The translations under genes and the position numbers were made by a program. A stretch of 64,000 bases of DNA from contig VWZP01005252.1 of assembly GCA_013396995.1 (NCBI GenBank), forward strand, positions 543,007 to 607,006, written 5' to 3'. Shown piece after piece: positions 24,768 through 35,040 of this stretch (the first letter of the stretch is position 1; every line of letters starts with the position of its first letter). Source of the DNA: Dicaeum eximium (lineage: Eukaryota > Chordata > Aves > Passeriformes > Dicaeidae). Under the pieces are notes generated by a model. It was not told the origin of the DNA. It searched no databases and saw only the letters and a list, made by a program, of their open reading frames with translations.

Positions 24768-26924
24768 CCAACAAAAGCAAGGCAAAGAGCACTCGGATCA
24801 GTCTGTATTGCACCTAAAGATCAGCCTTGGTTTACCAGTGAAAATGAGATTTATGTTATCAGCCTGCTTCTTTAATGATCATTTGCTGAGAATGCAAACC
24901 CATCACTTAATGGAGTATGACTGGCAATCCCCCTGAAGAAAGAGCTCTGATTGGAAAAGCAGAGTTTGATTCAGGTCAGGCTTGAGGTATGCACCCAAAA
25001 TACTGAAGGCATTGAGAAGAGGATCAGCACAGAGAAAGGAACTTGCTGCAAGTAATTCAATAAATTAATTTAGCCTGTTTCTTTTTCTCCTTGCTTGCAA
25101 AATGTTCACAGGCTGATTACATTTTCTCCAAATTTATTTCTCATTCAAATTTACTCAATGATATCTTTTGCAGTTTTAAAAATAAATAATATTGACTGAT
25201 TACAAACAATTCTCTGTGAGGACATGCTGTTCAGTATGCAAAATATGGTCTGATTTAGCTAATGACTTGGTCACATGGATCACACAGCATCATTTTTCCT
25301 CTGCAAGTGACAGCTATAGATCTTGCAAGTCAGGAAGAAAATCAGAATTTGCCAGTGGTACAGACACTAAGGGAATAGGATCTGATAAACAGGTTAAGGG
25401 AGTTAGAAACTTGGAGCATCCTAGAGGAAAAATCAGTCTTCCTGAGATTTGCTGGCTGTGTGTAGAGTTTATATTTAACTTTCTTTCCTTCTCTATCTCA
25501 GACAGTGGTCTACAGCAGAGAGACAGAAAGGCCCTTTAATCTTTGTATATCCTAACTAGTTCCAAATCTTTCAAAATTGCAGAATGGAAACTGAGGGCAA
25601 GAGAAGAAACATACAGGATACAGCCAAATCTTGGATTTACCTTTTTGCTGTCCAACCAGCATGTTCTCAGCCACAGTGGAAAGGATTCTGCTTTGCTTTT
25701 ACTACAAGCCAACAGCAAAATTTCTACAGCCTGGTGGAAACAAAAACACACACAAGAATTGTGACTAAAGGAGAGACTAGGTGTCATCTCAGTTCTGAGA
25801 TGAGGAATTTTACACCAAAACCATTCCCCCAGGTCCTTGAAGTTTGGCTCCAGTTCAAAAAGCATGGACAAGTGGAGGTCACGGGAAGGACAGAGAATTC
25901 CTTCTCTGCAGTGCATGGAAAGGTGCAGCTGCTGATTCCCCATGCCAGAGACTGCTGTGAATGGCTAAATCACCACTGGTCAGGAAAGACATCCACTGAA
26001 TTAATGCCACTTTGTGGTCAACCCATGGCCCAGACAATCTCCCAAGCTTCCTCCCAGTTCTTCCTTTGTGACTGGTCACTACGTAAGAAAAGAGATCCCC
26101 AAATCCTCCTTGCCCTGGTCCTGGCCAAACCTCAATTTATTCCAGGCTTCCATCTCTTCCAAAAATAGGATAACCCAAGTGACTTTTGAATGCAGCCACT
26201 TGTAGTTCATTGTTTCCCTGGTTCTGTGCAAGTGGAAGTCAATTACGTCAAATATTTGCATGGCAAGACACCAGGAAAAGGTGTGAGTGCAGATCATGCA
26301 AATCAAACCCACACCTGAGCCAAGTCTGCAGTGTCATTTCATCTCATGCAGCTCTACTGGAGCTTCACATGAAAGCCAAATTCAGCCACACACATTGTAT
26401 GATGGTGTCATATGCAGAAAGCTCAGAGGTTCTCTGAATGCATGGTGTGATTACCAGGACAGGGGATTTCGAAGCAGCTGTTAAGGTGTAGGAGTGTGCA
26501 CACACACAGAAATCCAAGAGGAATTCTGAATCGTAAGAAATGTGCTTCCTCTTTTAAAAATGCACCTCCCACCCCCATTTTTTTTGCACTTTTACCCTAT
26601 TGCCACATTCCACTTCTTCCACTACTTTCACCTTCCAAAGAAAGCAAGCATGCCCCATTTCCAGAACAATGCTTATTCAGTGCCTGTCTTCCCAGTGCTA
26701 ATGGCTTTCTCAGATGGAAGATGTTGTGCTAGGCAGGAACCAAATGAAAAAAAAAATAAACAATTAATAGGCAGGATTCATTGTTTTTTACATGCCTTAA
26801 TATTTGACTTTCCAGACTGGCAGCACCATGGGAAACCCAATACTTGAATAAAGAGCAGTGCATATGGTGAATATGTGGGACAAATTTTGAAGCTGTAATT
26901 CAGGTAAGTGAGAGCTGAGAGGGG

Positions 26925-26935
26925 TTTCTTCCTTC

Positions 26936-26993
<58 letters not shown>

Positions 26994-27003
26994 TCTTTTT
27001 TCA
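26925..27003. repeat. Pyrimidine tract with 49-base poly(T)
   Basis: A TTTCTTCCTTC lead-in is followed by 49 uninterrupted T (26944-26992), then GTC and six T. On the minus strand this is a long poly(A), which gives a spurious lysine-rich frame at 26778-27092. It could be a retroposition tail, but the sequence to its right is unique to my eye. Homopolymer length in an assembly is often unreliable. Confidence 0.95.
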
Positions 27004-28249
27004 GGCAATGATTTTAGAGCACAGATCATCAAGTCCATGTTAAAGAGAATTTCTGGGCTAATGCTTTTCCAGCCTCTTAGATTAGTAGCCATTTTTTAAA
27101 TAGTACTTTAAAATATCTTAGCTGTATAAGTACATGAGACCTCAACGTTTCCCTTGTGGGCTAAACTGAAACCTAGTTTGATTAAAATATTTATTTTTAT
27201 TTTAGCATTTCCAACTGTGTATTGGCCAAAGGGAAAAAAACCCAAACAAAGTAATCATCAATTAACCTTTTTGTCATTTACAATGACTCTTTTGCTATCT
27301 GATTTTATTTTCTTAATTAATCTCTCTACATATTAGCTGTTCTTTATTAAAGGTAAGTTTGTAGAGGACTAAACCATACAATAGAACCATGTTAAATTGA
27401 AAATCACAGTAAAATCTCAATAAGCACAAGTGTTTTCCTTTGTTTTAGAAATCAATGGATATTTAATTAACATGAGGTAAGAACTCTTGCAGTTAGAAGA
27501 ATCCCTTCAGATTAAATGAAATCATTAGTACTGTTTAAATGAGAACACAGATACTTCTGAATAATTTCAAAGTTTTCTATAAACCAGGATGAATTGAAAT
27601 ACTCTCTTCTCTTCCAGCATGGTGCAAAATTTGATGCTTTTTATCCCCAACATCCTCCTAACCTGGGCACTCAGACACCCACTCAATAAAGAGGCAGAGG
27701 ACTGCTCAGAGGTTGAAAGAATGCAAACTCAGGCCATTTCCTGAAGAATTAGGCAATTCTTCCTGGCAATAGCTGGTAGGGACCAGAGATTCTGTTTGTT
27801 GAAGGTGAGAACACCCATGTGAGTAAAAAGCACTCTTCCCATGAGCACTGAGTGAGCCCTGACACACCAAAAATCCTTAAGAGTTGTCCAAATTTTCACT
27901 CCTTCTGGGTGCTTAATTTGATTTTAGGTGCATCCAGCCCTTGATCCTGGGAAGCTGCTGAAGACACGACCCTCCAAGAGGGGCTGCTGAAGTCACTTAA
28001 AGGATGTCACACATACAGATATTCCATGGGAGCCTGGTGCCTACGACTGACACTTTGTTGATAAGCCTTGCTTTTAATTTCTCTGGTTTTCATCCCAAGG
28101 AAATCTAAGAATATTTTCACACATGTAGCGTTTCCAAGAAAATGTTAAGGCAGCATCAAATATCTGGGAGAGGAGTTAAGGAAGGTTTATGCAAGACAAG
28201 CCAGTAGAAAGAATGATGAGTAAAACAGTGCTGAGAGAAGGAATATTTC

Positions 28250-28270
28250 TGGGAATTCTAGAAATTCCCA
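28250..28270. repeat. Small perfect inverted repeat
   Basis: TGGGAATT (28250-28257) and AATTCCCA (28263-28270) are exact reverse complements around a CTAGA centre. The length is not far above chance in a window of this size. Confidence 0.6.
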
Positions 28271-28308
28271 TTGTTGCTATCAGTGCGTGGCCTACATTGT
28301 TACACTTG

Positions 28309-28344
28309 TGTGTTAAATAAAGGCAATGTGCTAAATAAAGGCAC
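28309..28344 (+). repeat. 18-base tandem duplication carrying AATAAA
   Basis: Two adjacent 18-base units (28309-28326 and 28327-28344) match at 16 positions. Each contains AAATAAAGG, so each carries an AATAAA hexamer. The duplication lies about 60 bases upstream of a CR1 fragment. No transcript ending here is evident. Confidence 0.75.
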
Positions 28345-28404
28345 TTTTCAGCTAGAAGTAATACATGTCCTTTGTTTTGGTACTCTGAATTCTTCAGCAT
28401 AGCA

Positions 28405-28582
28405 GGGGTAGATTTGCCCAGAGGAGCTGTGAGTACATCCTCTCTGAAAGTGCTCCAGGATAGGTTGGACAGGCCTTGGAGCAATCTGGTTTAGTGGAAG
28501 ATGTCCCTGCCCATGGCAGGGGCTTGGAATGAGATGATCTTTAAGGTCCCATTCAACCCAAACCATTCAATAATTCTATGAT
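28405..28582 (+). mobile_element. CR1 LINE 3' fragment
   Basis: This is the 3' end of a CR1 (chicken repeat 1) non-LTR retrotransposon, the dominant interspersed repeat of birds. Diagnostic stretches in order are 'tttgcccagaggagctgtg', 'ggttggacaggccttggagc', 'ccctgcccatggcagg', 'gatgatctttaaggtccc' and a terminal AATTCTATGA. It is 5'-truncated, as most CR1 copies are. It retains only the 3' tail and untranslated region and has no reverse transcriptase sequence, so it cannot move by itself. The end carries one or two degenerate copies of the family's terminal octamer. Confidence 0.93.
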
Positions 28583-29159
28583 ATTTTTGGAGGGAAGAAA
28601 ATAATCCTTGCTTTCATGGGCTACAAAGAGTATTGTTACCATAAAAGATAAATAATTAGCTTTATTATTTTTTAATTATTTTGATTTATTAGTTATAAAT
28701 AGAGAATATAGGGCGATGATGAATTTGGGGATGAAAAATGTTTAAGTTCCTCTTTCTCCCCAAGCGGCCTGGGATGACAGCATCTCCTCTCCCCAGGGCT
28801 CTGTGCTGTCAGGGAGGGGCTGGGGATCCAGCATCCCTAATCACTGCTCCAGAGAGGGATGGGGAGGAGGGGACCAGCACAGGAAAGAGCAGAGCTGACG
28901 TGGGTGGATGGCACCGTTTGTGCCAGGACTGAGGGCTGCACACGTCAGTCCAAGAGCAAAGCCAAGATTATGGATAGGCTGTGGAGTGCAGTGCCTGGAC
29001 GTGGACTTTATCAGGGAGCCAGCTGCAGATTAACCCCCTGGCCCCCGAATCAGGGCTGTGCTGGGCACCATCGATTTCCCCAGCTGGGCAGGGTGGGATG
29101 GGAGGAGGAGAGCCAGGCCAATCCCACCACACGCCCCTCTGTGTCCTGCTGGAAGTTTT
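28583..29159. other. Non-coding interval, AT-rich then GC-rich
   Basis: The first 160 bases are AT-rich. From about 28740 the sequence becomes GC-rich, with overlapping frames on both strands (28859-29320 plus, 29030-29218 minus) that have no domain and look like chance. It leads into the enhancer-like block at 29160. Confidence 0.55.
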
Positions 29160-29375
29160 GTTTTGTTTTCTTCACTGGCTTCTGGGTGAGAATTCTTGGA
29201 GTCTTTATTTATTGCCAAGCGGAACCGCCGTGTGACTGTGGAAATACCTGTCCCCTAATTAAATTGTCTAGAGAGGAATTTTGGAAAGCGCCTCTAATTC
29301 GGGAGCTTAATTTAGGCTAGGCCTGTGCACTGCAGCTTTCTGTCTTATTATTAGATGGAATTTTAATCACTGCAG
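29160..29375. promoter_or_regulatory. Candidate regulatory block
   Basis: A TAATTA core (29256-29261, within CCCTAATTAAATTG) is followed within 60 bases by CTAATTC and GCTTAATTTAGGC, and retained CpGs occur in AACCGCCG, AAGCGCC and TTCGGG. This mix of homeodomain-type sites and retained CpG in otherwise depleted sequence suggests a conserved regulatory element. There is no coding evidence, although a chance frame passes through. Confidence 0.3.
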
Positions 29376-30377
29376 ATCTCCCCCCACCCCCAGCATTTTT
29401 TTCCTCTCTCCCCATCTCCTAACAACCTGATTCTGGCACAATTCCCTTCCCCTTTAACCCTCCTGAGCTAAAAATAATATCCTCTTGGAACTAGCCAAAA
29501 AGAAAAAAAAAAGGGGGGAAGAGGAAAAATAAAGGAGCAAGCAAGCACTGAACCAGAGGTGTTTAATTAGCAGGAGTGAACTAGAGATGGGTTCAGCAAT
29601 CATTTTACAGCAGTCTCTCTAGAGACAGCCCAAACACACAGTGAGACAAACCCAGCTCACAGGTCCCAGAGGAGGGAAGGTGGCTGCTCACAGGGCACCT
29701 TCAGCCTGTAACAACTGCAAGATGCAGCACCCATGTGCCTGGATTAAAACAAGAAAAAGATCCCGTGGTGAGTGCAAGGATGCTGTAAACAAATGGCCTG
29801 AGGCAAATGTTTCAGTCTGGCCAATTGCTCCGTGCACTGCTGTTCTCCTGCACTTGCATTGCAGCTTTCCATGTAAGGGCCCAGAGAAAGGAGACACCAG
29901 GCACAGGAGGGATGGAAAGAGCACAGTGTGGGCAGAGATGGTGCCCACACAGTCACAGAGCTGTCAGATGTCTGAACTGAGACCTCAACCAAGTGTTTGC
30001 CTCAGAGTGGATCAAGCACCACGAACACACCTTTAAAGTACATTAAAACACTCAGATGGGAAGTATTAAATATGGTTAAAATTAGTAGGGAGGCTCTTTC
30101 AGGTAATGGCTGTGTGAGGGTTCAGGCCCAAAGGTACCAGCCTGTGATCCTGGCATCCATGCAATCCTCACTGGGAAAAACCCTGGAGTGGCTCCAGGGC
30201 CAACTGAGCATGGCACAGGCTGTGTGGGGAGGGACAGTTTTACCATGCCCAGTCACCCTGCACCTACAGTGCTGCAGCTGCCAGCATGCACTGACCTTTC
30301 CCAGAATGCTCATCTTCCTTACTGCCATCAGGTTTCATGAGGATTACAGGAAAAGTCAGGAAATTTGTCTTGCTTAA

Positions 30378-30403
30378 TTGTGTGTCATAACTATGACACA
30401 CAA
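30378..30403. repeat. Perfect 12-base inverted repeat, 2-base spacer
   Basis: TTGTGTGTCATA (30378-30389) and TATGACACACAA (30392-30403) are exact reverse complements around AC. The core TGTCA and TGACA half-sites face outward from a six-base centre, an arrangement like TALE-homeodomain (MEIS/PKNOX/TGIF) half-sites. A cruciform or a dimeric factor site are both possible. This is the longest perfect non-simple palindrome I found in the window. Confidence 0.7.
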
Positions 30404-30897
30404 GTAGCTCTGCTCCAGCAGTGAGTTTTAGCCCAGGCCTGTGTGTGGATGTGGTGTGGTGTGTGGTGTAACTACATTAAAGATGTTTTGCTCAAGTAGT
30501 TTGTGCTGCAGCATTTTCCTTGATTCCTGTGTGCTGCATCAGCTTTGGGCATCTGCCCCTGCTCCTGCTGGAGTGCCCTGCAGGCACACAGCTCCGTGCT
30601 GCTGGGCCATAGGGGAGGAAAAGCTGGTCTGCTCCAAGGATTGAAATCTCAGATTCTCTGTTTGGATGGAGCTCAGAAACCTCTCTCTATCTCCGCAGCT
30701 GGATTTAGTCTGAATCATCTCCTAGGATTCTCTTCCTGCTACAGAGAGAATTTCTAATCCCACCTGGGATTAAATTTGTAGGCCAAGGCATCACAACATC
30801 AATATTGATTTTAAACTCAGCAAGAGCAATAGAAGCCACAGGAAAGAGAACAGGACAATGCATTGATCTATCTCCTTTTCAAGGCAGGAGCATCTGG

Positions 30898-30999
30898 AAA
30901 TATATATACACCTATATGTGTCTATACTTATAGAGAAATATATCTATATTTAATACACATAGTACATAATATATTGTGTGCTATATATAATATATAACT
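30898..30999. repeat. AT-rich low-complexity stretch
   Basis: TATA, CTATAT and ATAC runs are interleaved without a fixed period. It probably descends from a decayed (TA)n or (TATC)n microsatellite. Confidence 0.8.
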
Positions 31000-31299
31000 G
31001 GATTTATGCCTTCCTCACCTCTGCTTGTGCCCAAGGCACACTGGACATGAGGTAAAATGACCAGGTGGCACCTGACCTAGACAGTGAAGTTCTCCCAGTG
31101 CAGCCTGGGATCTGGAAACACATTTTCCAGTTTGAGCATGTTACAGGTTACACCAGAATAACTGGGAGTATGAACTCTATCTGGTTAAAGGTGTTGGTTT
31201 GCACCCCCAAACTGAAGCACTTTGATTTTGTACTTTTGCATTCTTATATACATATACATTCATACACACACACACAAACCCCTAAACTTTTGATGTAAC

Positions 31300-31680
31300 T
31301 TTGAATTGCCTTTTCCTGGTCAGCCGTATTTACCAGGCTGTATTTCCTGCCAGAACCATTAAGCATCAATCATTCATTGTTTCATTAGTGCTGAAATGAC
31401 TTTCTAATTGACTTTGTAATTGTAGTTAAAAGCAACTTTTACACAAGCTCACAGAAGTCCTGTCTGTGTCCTGCCTTTCATCTGCTGTCACTGGAACTCA
31501 GTGGAGATGCCTTCAGCAGAATGGTATCAGACAAATCACTTGTTCATAGGGTATTGCTTTATCTTGTATTTAGTTTGATTTTACTTTTTTATTCTGGGGT
31601 CTGATAATGACTTGATGTTTCTGCATTATGGGATATCTGTCTGATTATTATCTAGCCAGGAGCTAAAACATCACACAGTG
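31300..31680. promoter_or_regulatory. Candidate regulatory block
   Basis: The stretch is dense in short motifs: ATTCATTGTTTCATTAG, two TAATTG sites starting 12 bases apart (31405-31410 and 31417-31422), and several GATAA/TTATC-like GATA sites between 31540 and 31660. Low simple-repeat content and this clustering resemble vertebrate conserved non-coding elements. I infer an enhancer candidate; there is no open frame of note. Confidence 0.3.
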
Positions 31681-34479
31681 ACTCAAGAAATACACCATGG
31701 GCAGCAGAGCTTCCAAAATATTCTTGACACTTCCAAAGCCTTGGCAACACTTTTTAAATGGCCTCTGGTTTTCAATCATTTGGCAAAGGCAGATTTTTTT
31801 TTCCTAATTAAACCTTATGTGCACTTTCCCTGGGCTGATTCTTTGGTGTGCCCTTGGTGCAAAGGCTCAGGAGGAGAGGCACTGAGTGTGCCCAAGCTGA
31901 GGAACAGCACCAACAGGAATGTGCCTCCCATCACCCAGAGGGAACATCCAGGGAGCCCTCGCTGCAAACAGGGGCAGGAAAGGGAAGCAGGAGGGAATGC
32001 TGCTTCCCCCCAGCCAAAGATAGAAGGCAGAGCTCTCCCCTGCTTTTGGCTCAGGAACAGGAGGGGCATTTCCCCACCCACTTCCCCTTGTGTTGGCCCT
32101 ACCAGCATGGAAGGCAACAGGCTGCAAAACCACAGAGGAAACAAATCTGCAATGAGAACAGCCACGCTGCTAAAAATGCCAGAGGGAAGCAGATTTGGCT
32201 GGGAGGCAATGCCTGGGGTGATGGGGGCCAGAGCTGATTTATTAAAAACCATGCCGAGGCCTTATGGGGCTGTTTCATGGAGAATTCAGCAACCAATAAT
32301 GAATCCTTTTAAAAGTATCCACGTCTCCATCACTGCCTTGGAGAGATCAGCATTCAGGGGCCTGATAGCCCCAGCTAATCTCTAGAGCTCAGAAAAGTCC
32401 CCTCAGTGAGGTCATTGCTGCTCTTACGAGACTGTAGTAAAATAAATACACTTGATTGGTTTAAATATGTCACATTCTCAGCTAGTGTAGATAAAAATTT
32501 CACTGCACTATGCTAAGGCCAGCTGCAATTCCCAAGTCATTGTCTTGCCTTTCCAAAAACTCCTGTTGAATACTGGAGCAGAAATTGGTCTGGGTGATAG
32601 CACCAAAGACATCACCTTCTAACAGCATTATTGCTTTATTTGTGGTGGATGGGTTAGATCTCAAGAACTGTTCCATGCAGGAGCAGCACTTCATGGACCT
32701 GACAGAGCTTCTGATTTGCTCCAGGATGAGAGGAAGCTCAGATCCTGGCACACACAGTCCCTGCTCTCCTCCTGTAGAGCAGCTCATGCTCCAGAGCTCT
32801 GGGGCCCATCACAGCTGCAGGAATAACAGCTTCTGTGCCCAGGCCAAGGGATGCTTCTGCTTCCTTTTGTCCCATCAGCACCATCACAGTCCTGGACCTG
32901 TGGAAATCCTTCCCTCAGGCCATTGCTGGTGGATGGAGCAGCTCAGAGCAGCTCCACTGCAGAGATCCCACAGAGCAGGGGGTGCTCAAGGGGAGGCACA
33001 AAGCAGAGGCAGCCCAGCTTGTCCCTGTCCCACTGCACCCAGCACAAGGGACAGCTTCCTGCCTGCCACTGCCCCTGGGTCTGACAGGGAGAACAAAACC
33101 ATCTGGCTGCTGACTTTGAAAGCAGAGGCAAAGTGGTGAGGGCATGAGGCTGGGGGAAATAAAAAGAATGCAAGGCCTTCTTCCTCAGTAAAAATTTGCT
33201 GATTTTTAGGCAATTCCACTTGTCATTCTGTGGTGTCTCCTGATTCTGATCAGCTGCCTGGGGATTTTTCCTTGTGCTCTTAATTAGCTATAAGCACTGC
33301 CATAATGAATGGTGTGCTGGGGTTAGTATGGGGCTCAGCTGGACACCTTTTTGTGTCCTATTTTAGTGCCCAGGCTTGGTGACCTTTGCTGTCTGAGGCT
33401 GTTGACCTGGCTGCTGCATGTTTTGCTTTTGAGCATGAACCCAAAAGTGCAGATCAGAGCAGAGGGGTTGGATAAACAATCTGATTTCTACTCAGGGCAG
33501 CAGAGCTGACTGGTCAGCATTCAGGTAAATCAAACCCTTTAAACTGCTGGTCATGCCCTCTGCCAACCCCCATGCTGGTGACAGCTCAGGCACTACCTCA
33601 ATTCTCTGAGTAGTTTAAAAAGGGATTTTCTGCAGAGGGCTAATCCTGCCTGCCTGGCTTACACAGACCAGGTGCTGCTTCTTCTCCAAATAAACAAACA
33701 AACAGACAAAAATTCCCTTGCAGAAGTCTGATTTTGAGATCCATCCTTGTGCAGATCTTCTACTTAGGTGGATTCAAGGGGGAAAGGAATGACAATTTAT
33801 CTGATAGGCCAGTCTGGAGCTGCTCAGGTGGTTTCTTTGCCAGAGGTCAGCATAGAGAGCACGTGGCCCCTTGACTTTCCAGGACAGGACTGGATGCCAG
33901 TGTGGACTCAGAGCAGGAGCAGAAGCTCTCCTGTCGTGTCATCACTTTGGCACTTCTGAGTTGCTTTTGAATATATTGACAATTTGAACAGTGCCAGCTG
34001 CAGTGGTTTTATTAGATGTTTCCTGGAATTTGAAATTAATGTGAAGTCTTAAGTTCCTAAAAGTCAGGGGAGTCTAGATTTTCTCTGCCACTTTCATCAA
34101 ATCAGACAAAAAATTGGATCCAAATATATAGTGATCTTGAATAAACTCAAATGAAGTAAAACTTATTGTATAACAATCTTGGGTACATCGATTTATTGAT
34201 GATCTTGGCAAAACCTAATTTTGGATAGTTTAATCTGAATTTTCAGCCGACATGGACCTCTGATACCTACAGGTTTGATTCCATGACTTCAGGAAAGCAC
34301 AACAGGTAAAAAAATGGGGGGGAAATAGTCTTTCATGCTCTGGTGAGCTGAGCAGAAGGAGAACTGACTGTCTGCTGTGTTCTTATTGACATCTGTGAGC
34401 ACTCAGGTGGGCTCTGGGATTGATCTCTGCTCACTTCTGTGCAGGGCTGAGCCCAAGACAGACACTCTTATAACTGGAT
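31681..34479. other. GC-richer non-coding interval, chance open frames
   Basis: The interval holds the longest non-repetitive frame of the window (31678-32385, 235 codons, plus strand), but it has no domain, is low in recognisable composition and is paired with a 145-codon frame on the opposite strand. A second frame at 32585-33139 is similar. I treat both as chance in stop-poor sequence. A degenerate (AAAC)n lies at 33691-33713. Confidence 0.6.
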
Positions 34480-35040
34480 CTTGCTGCCTCTCATTGCCTG
34501 TCACCATGAAAAACACAATATGCATTCCAGAGCAATGTAATATATAAAGCTGCAGCTTGATTTATGCAAATGTATTCGATTTTATGCAAATGTACAACTG
34601 ACCTTTCTTTGGTTGAGGTAGGTTGGCAGGTACAGGCGCTCGAGCTCGAGAGCAGAAAAAATGAAAAGGTGTCTGCATTATGCAATGGAGTTTTCTTCAG
34701 AACAAATATCTCTGGTTACCTACAGCAAAGGCTGCATGATGGAATATTTTGTGAGCATTTCTCGAAGCAAAATCTCCAAATCCTTGCAGAGAAAAGCTGC
34801 TTGGACTTTTCAATAGAAGTTTATTTTCAGCCAAAATAAGATGTCGCAGCTGAAGGAAAATGTATTTGAAAAGAATCAGGTTTTAGACAGAAAAAGGCAC
34901 CAGGGGAAGGACAAATCTGAAAAATGTTTAGTGATGTTTTTTGGTTTGAATTTCAGGAAAAGGCCTTTTTCAGTAAGCTGGTTATTTATTGAAAGTCATC
35001 TTCAAAAACACATTTACTTCCAGTGTCACTTATAGTTTTC
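34480..35040. promoter_or_regulatory. Candidate regulatory block with paired octamers
   Basis: Two ATGCAAAT octamers (34564-34571 and 34584-34591), the POU/OCT-factor consensus, sit exactly 20 bases apart within a near-duplicate 'gattttatgcaaatgta'. About 50 bases on lies CTCGAGCTCGAG (34639-34650), a 12-base palindrome with three CpGs. Further AT-rich motifs (TGCATTATGCAATG, ATTTTCAGCC) follow. I infer an enhancer candidate. A 91-codon frame at 34564-34839 overlaps but has no domain. Confidence 0.35.

Larger units (their letters stand above)
23711..28308. other. Unique non-coding sequence with simple repeats, no gene seen
   Basis: No gene is recognised. The interval holds a (TTCC)n tract at 24350, a poly(A) at 24747, a pyrimidine tract at 26925 and AT-rich sequence from 27100 to 27560. 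The longest frame, 25584-26168 (194 codons, plus strand), overlaps minus-strand frames of similar length, has no domain and no codon or splice evidence. Confidence 0.65.
29376..31299. other. Unique non-coding sequence, no gene seen
   Basis: A purine-rich stretch lies at 29497-29537 and an AT-rich, TATA-like low-complexity stretch at 30898-30999. A long palindrome at 30378 is listed separately. Frames at 29641-30036 and 29997-30377 are short, overlap minus-strand frames and have no domain. Confidence 0.65.

Noticed and set aside
25584..26168. 194-codon plus-strand frame
   Set aside because: No domain, overlaps long minus-strand frames, no sign of exon boundaries or retrocopy features.
26778..27092. 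Minus-strand lysine-rich frame
   Set aside because: It is translation through the 49-base poly(T).
31678..32385. 235-codon plus-strand open frame, longest non-repetitive one
   Set aside because: No recognisable domain, compositionally odd, GC-rich stop-poor region, and opposed by 145- and 88-codon minus-strand frames. No splice or promoter support.
32585..33139. 184-codon plus-strand frame
   Set aside because: Two other plus frames and three minus frames overlap it; no recognisable protein.
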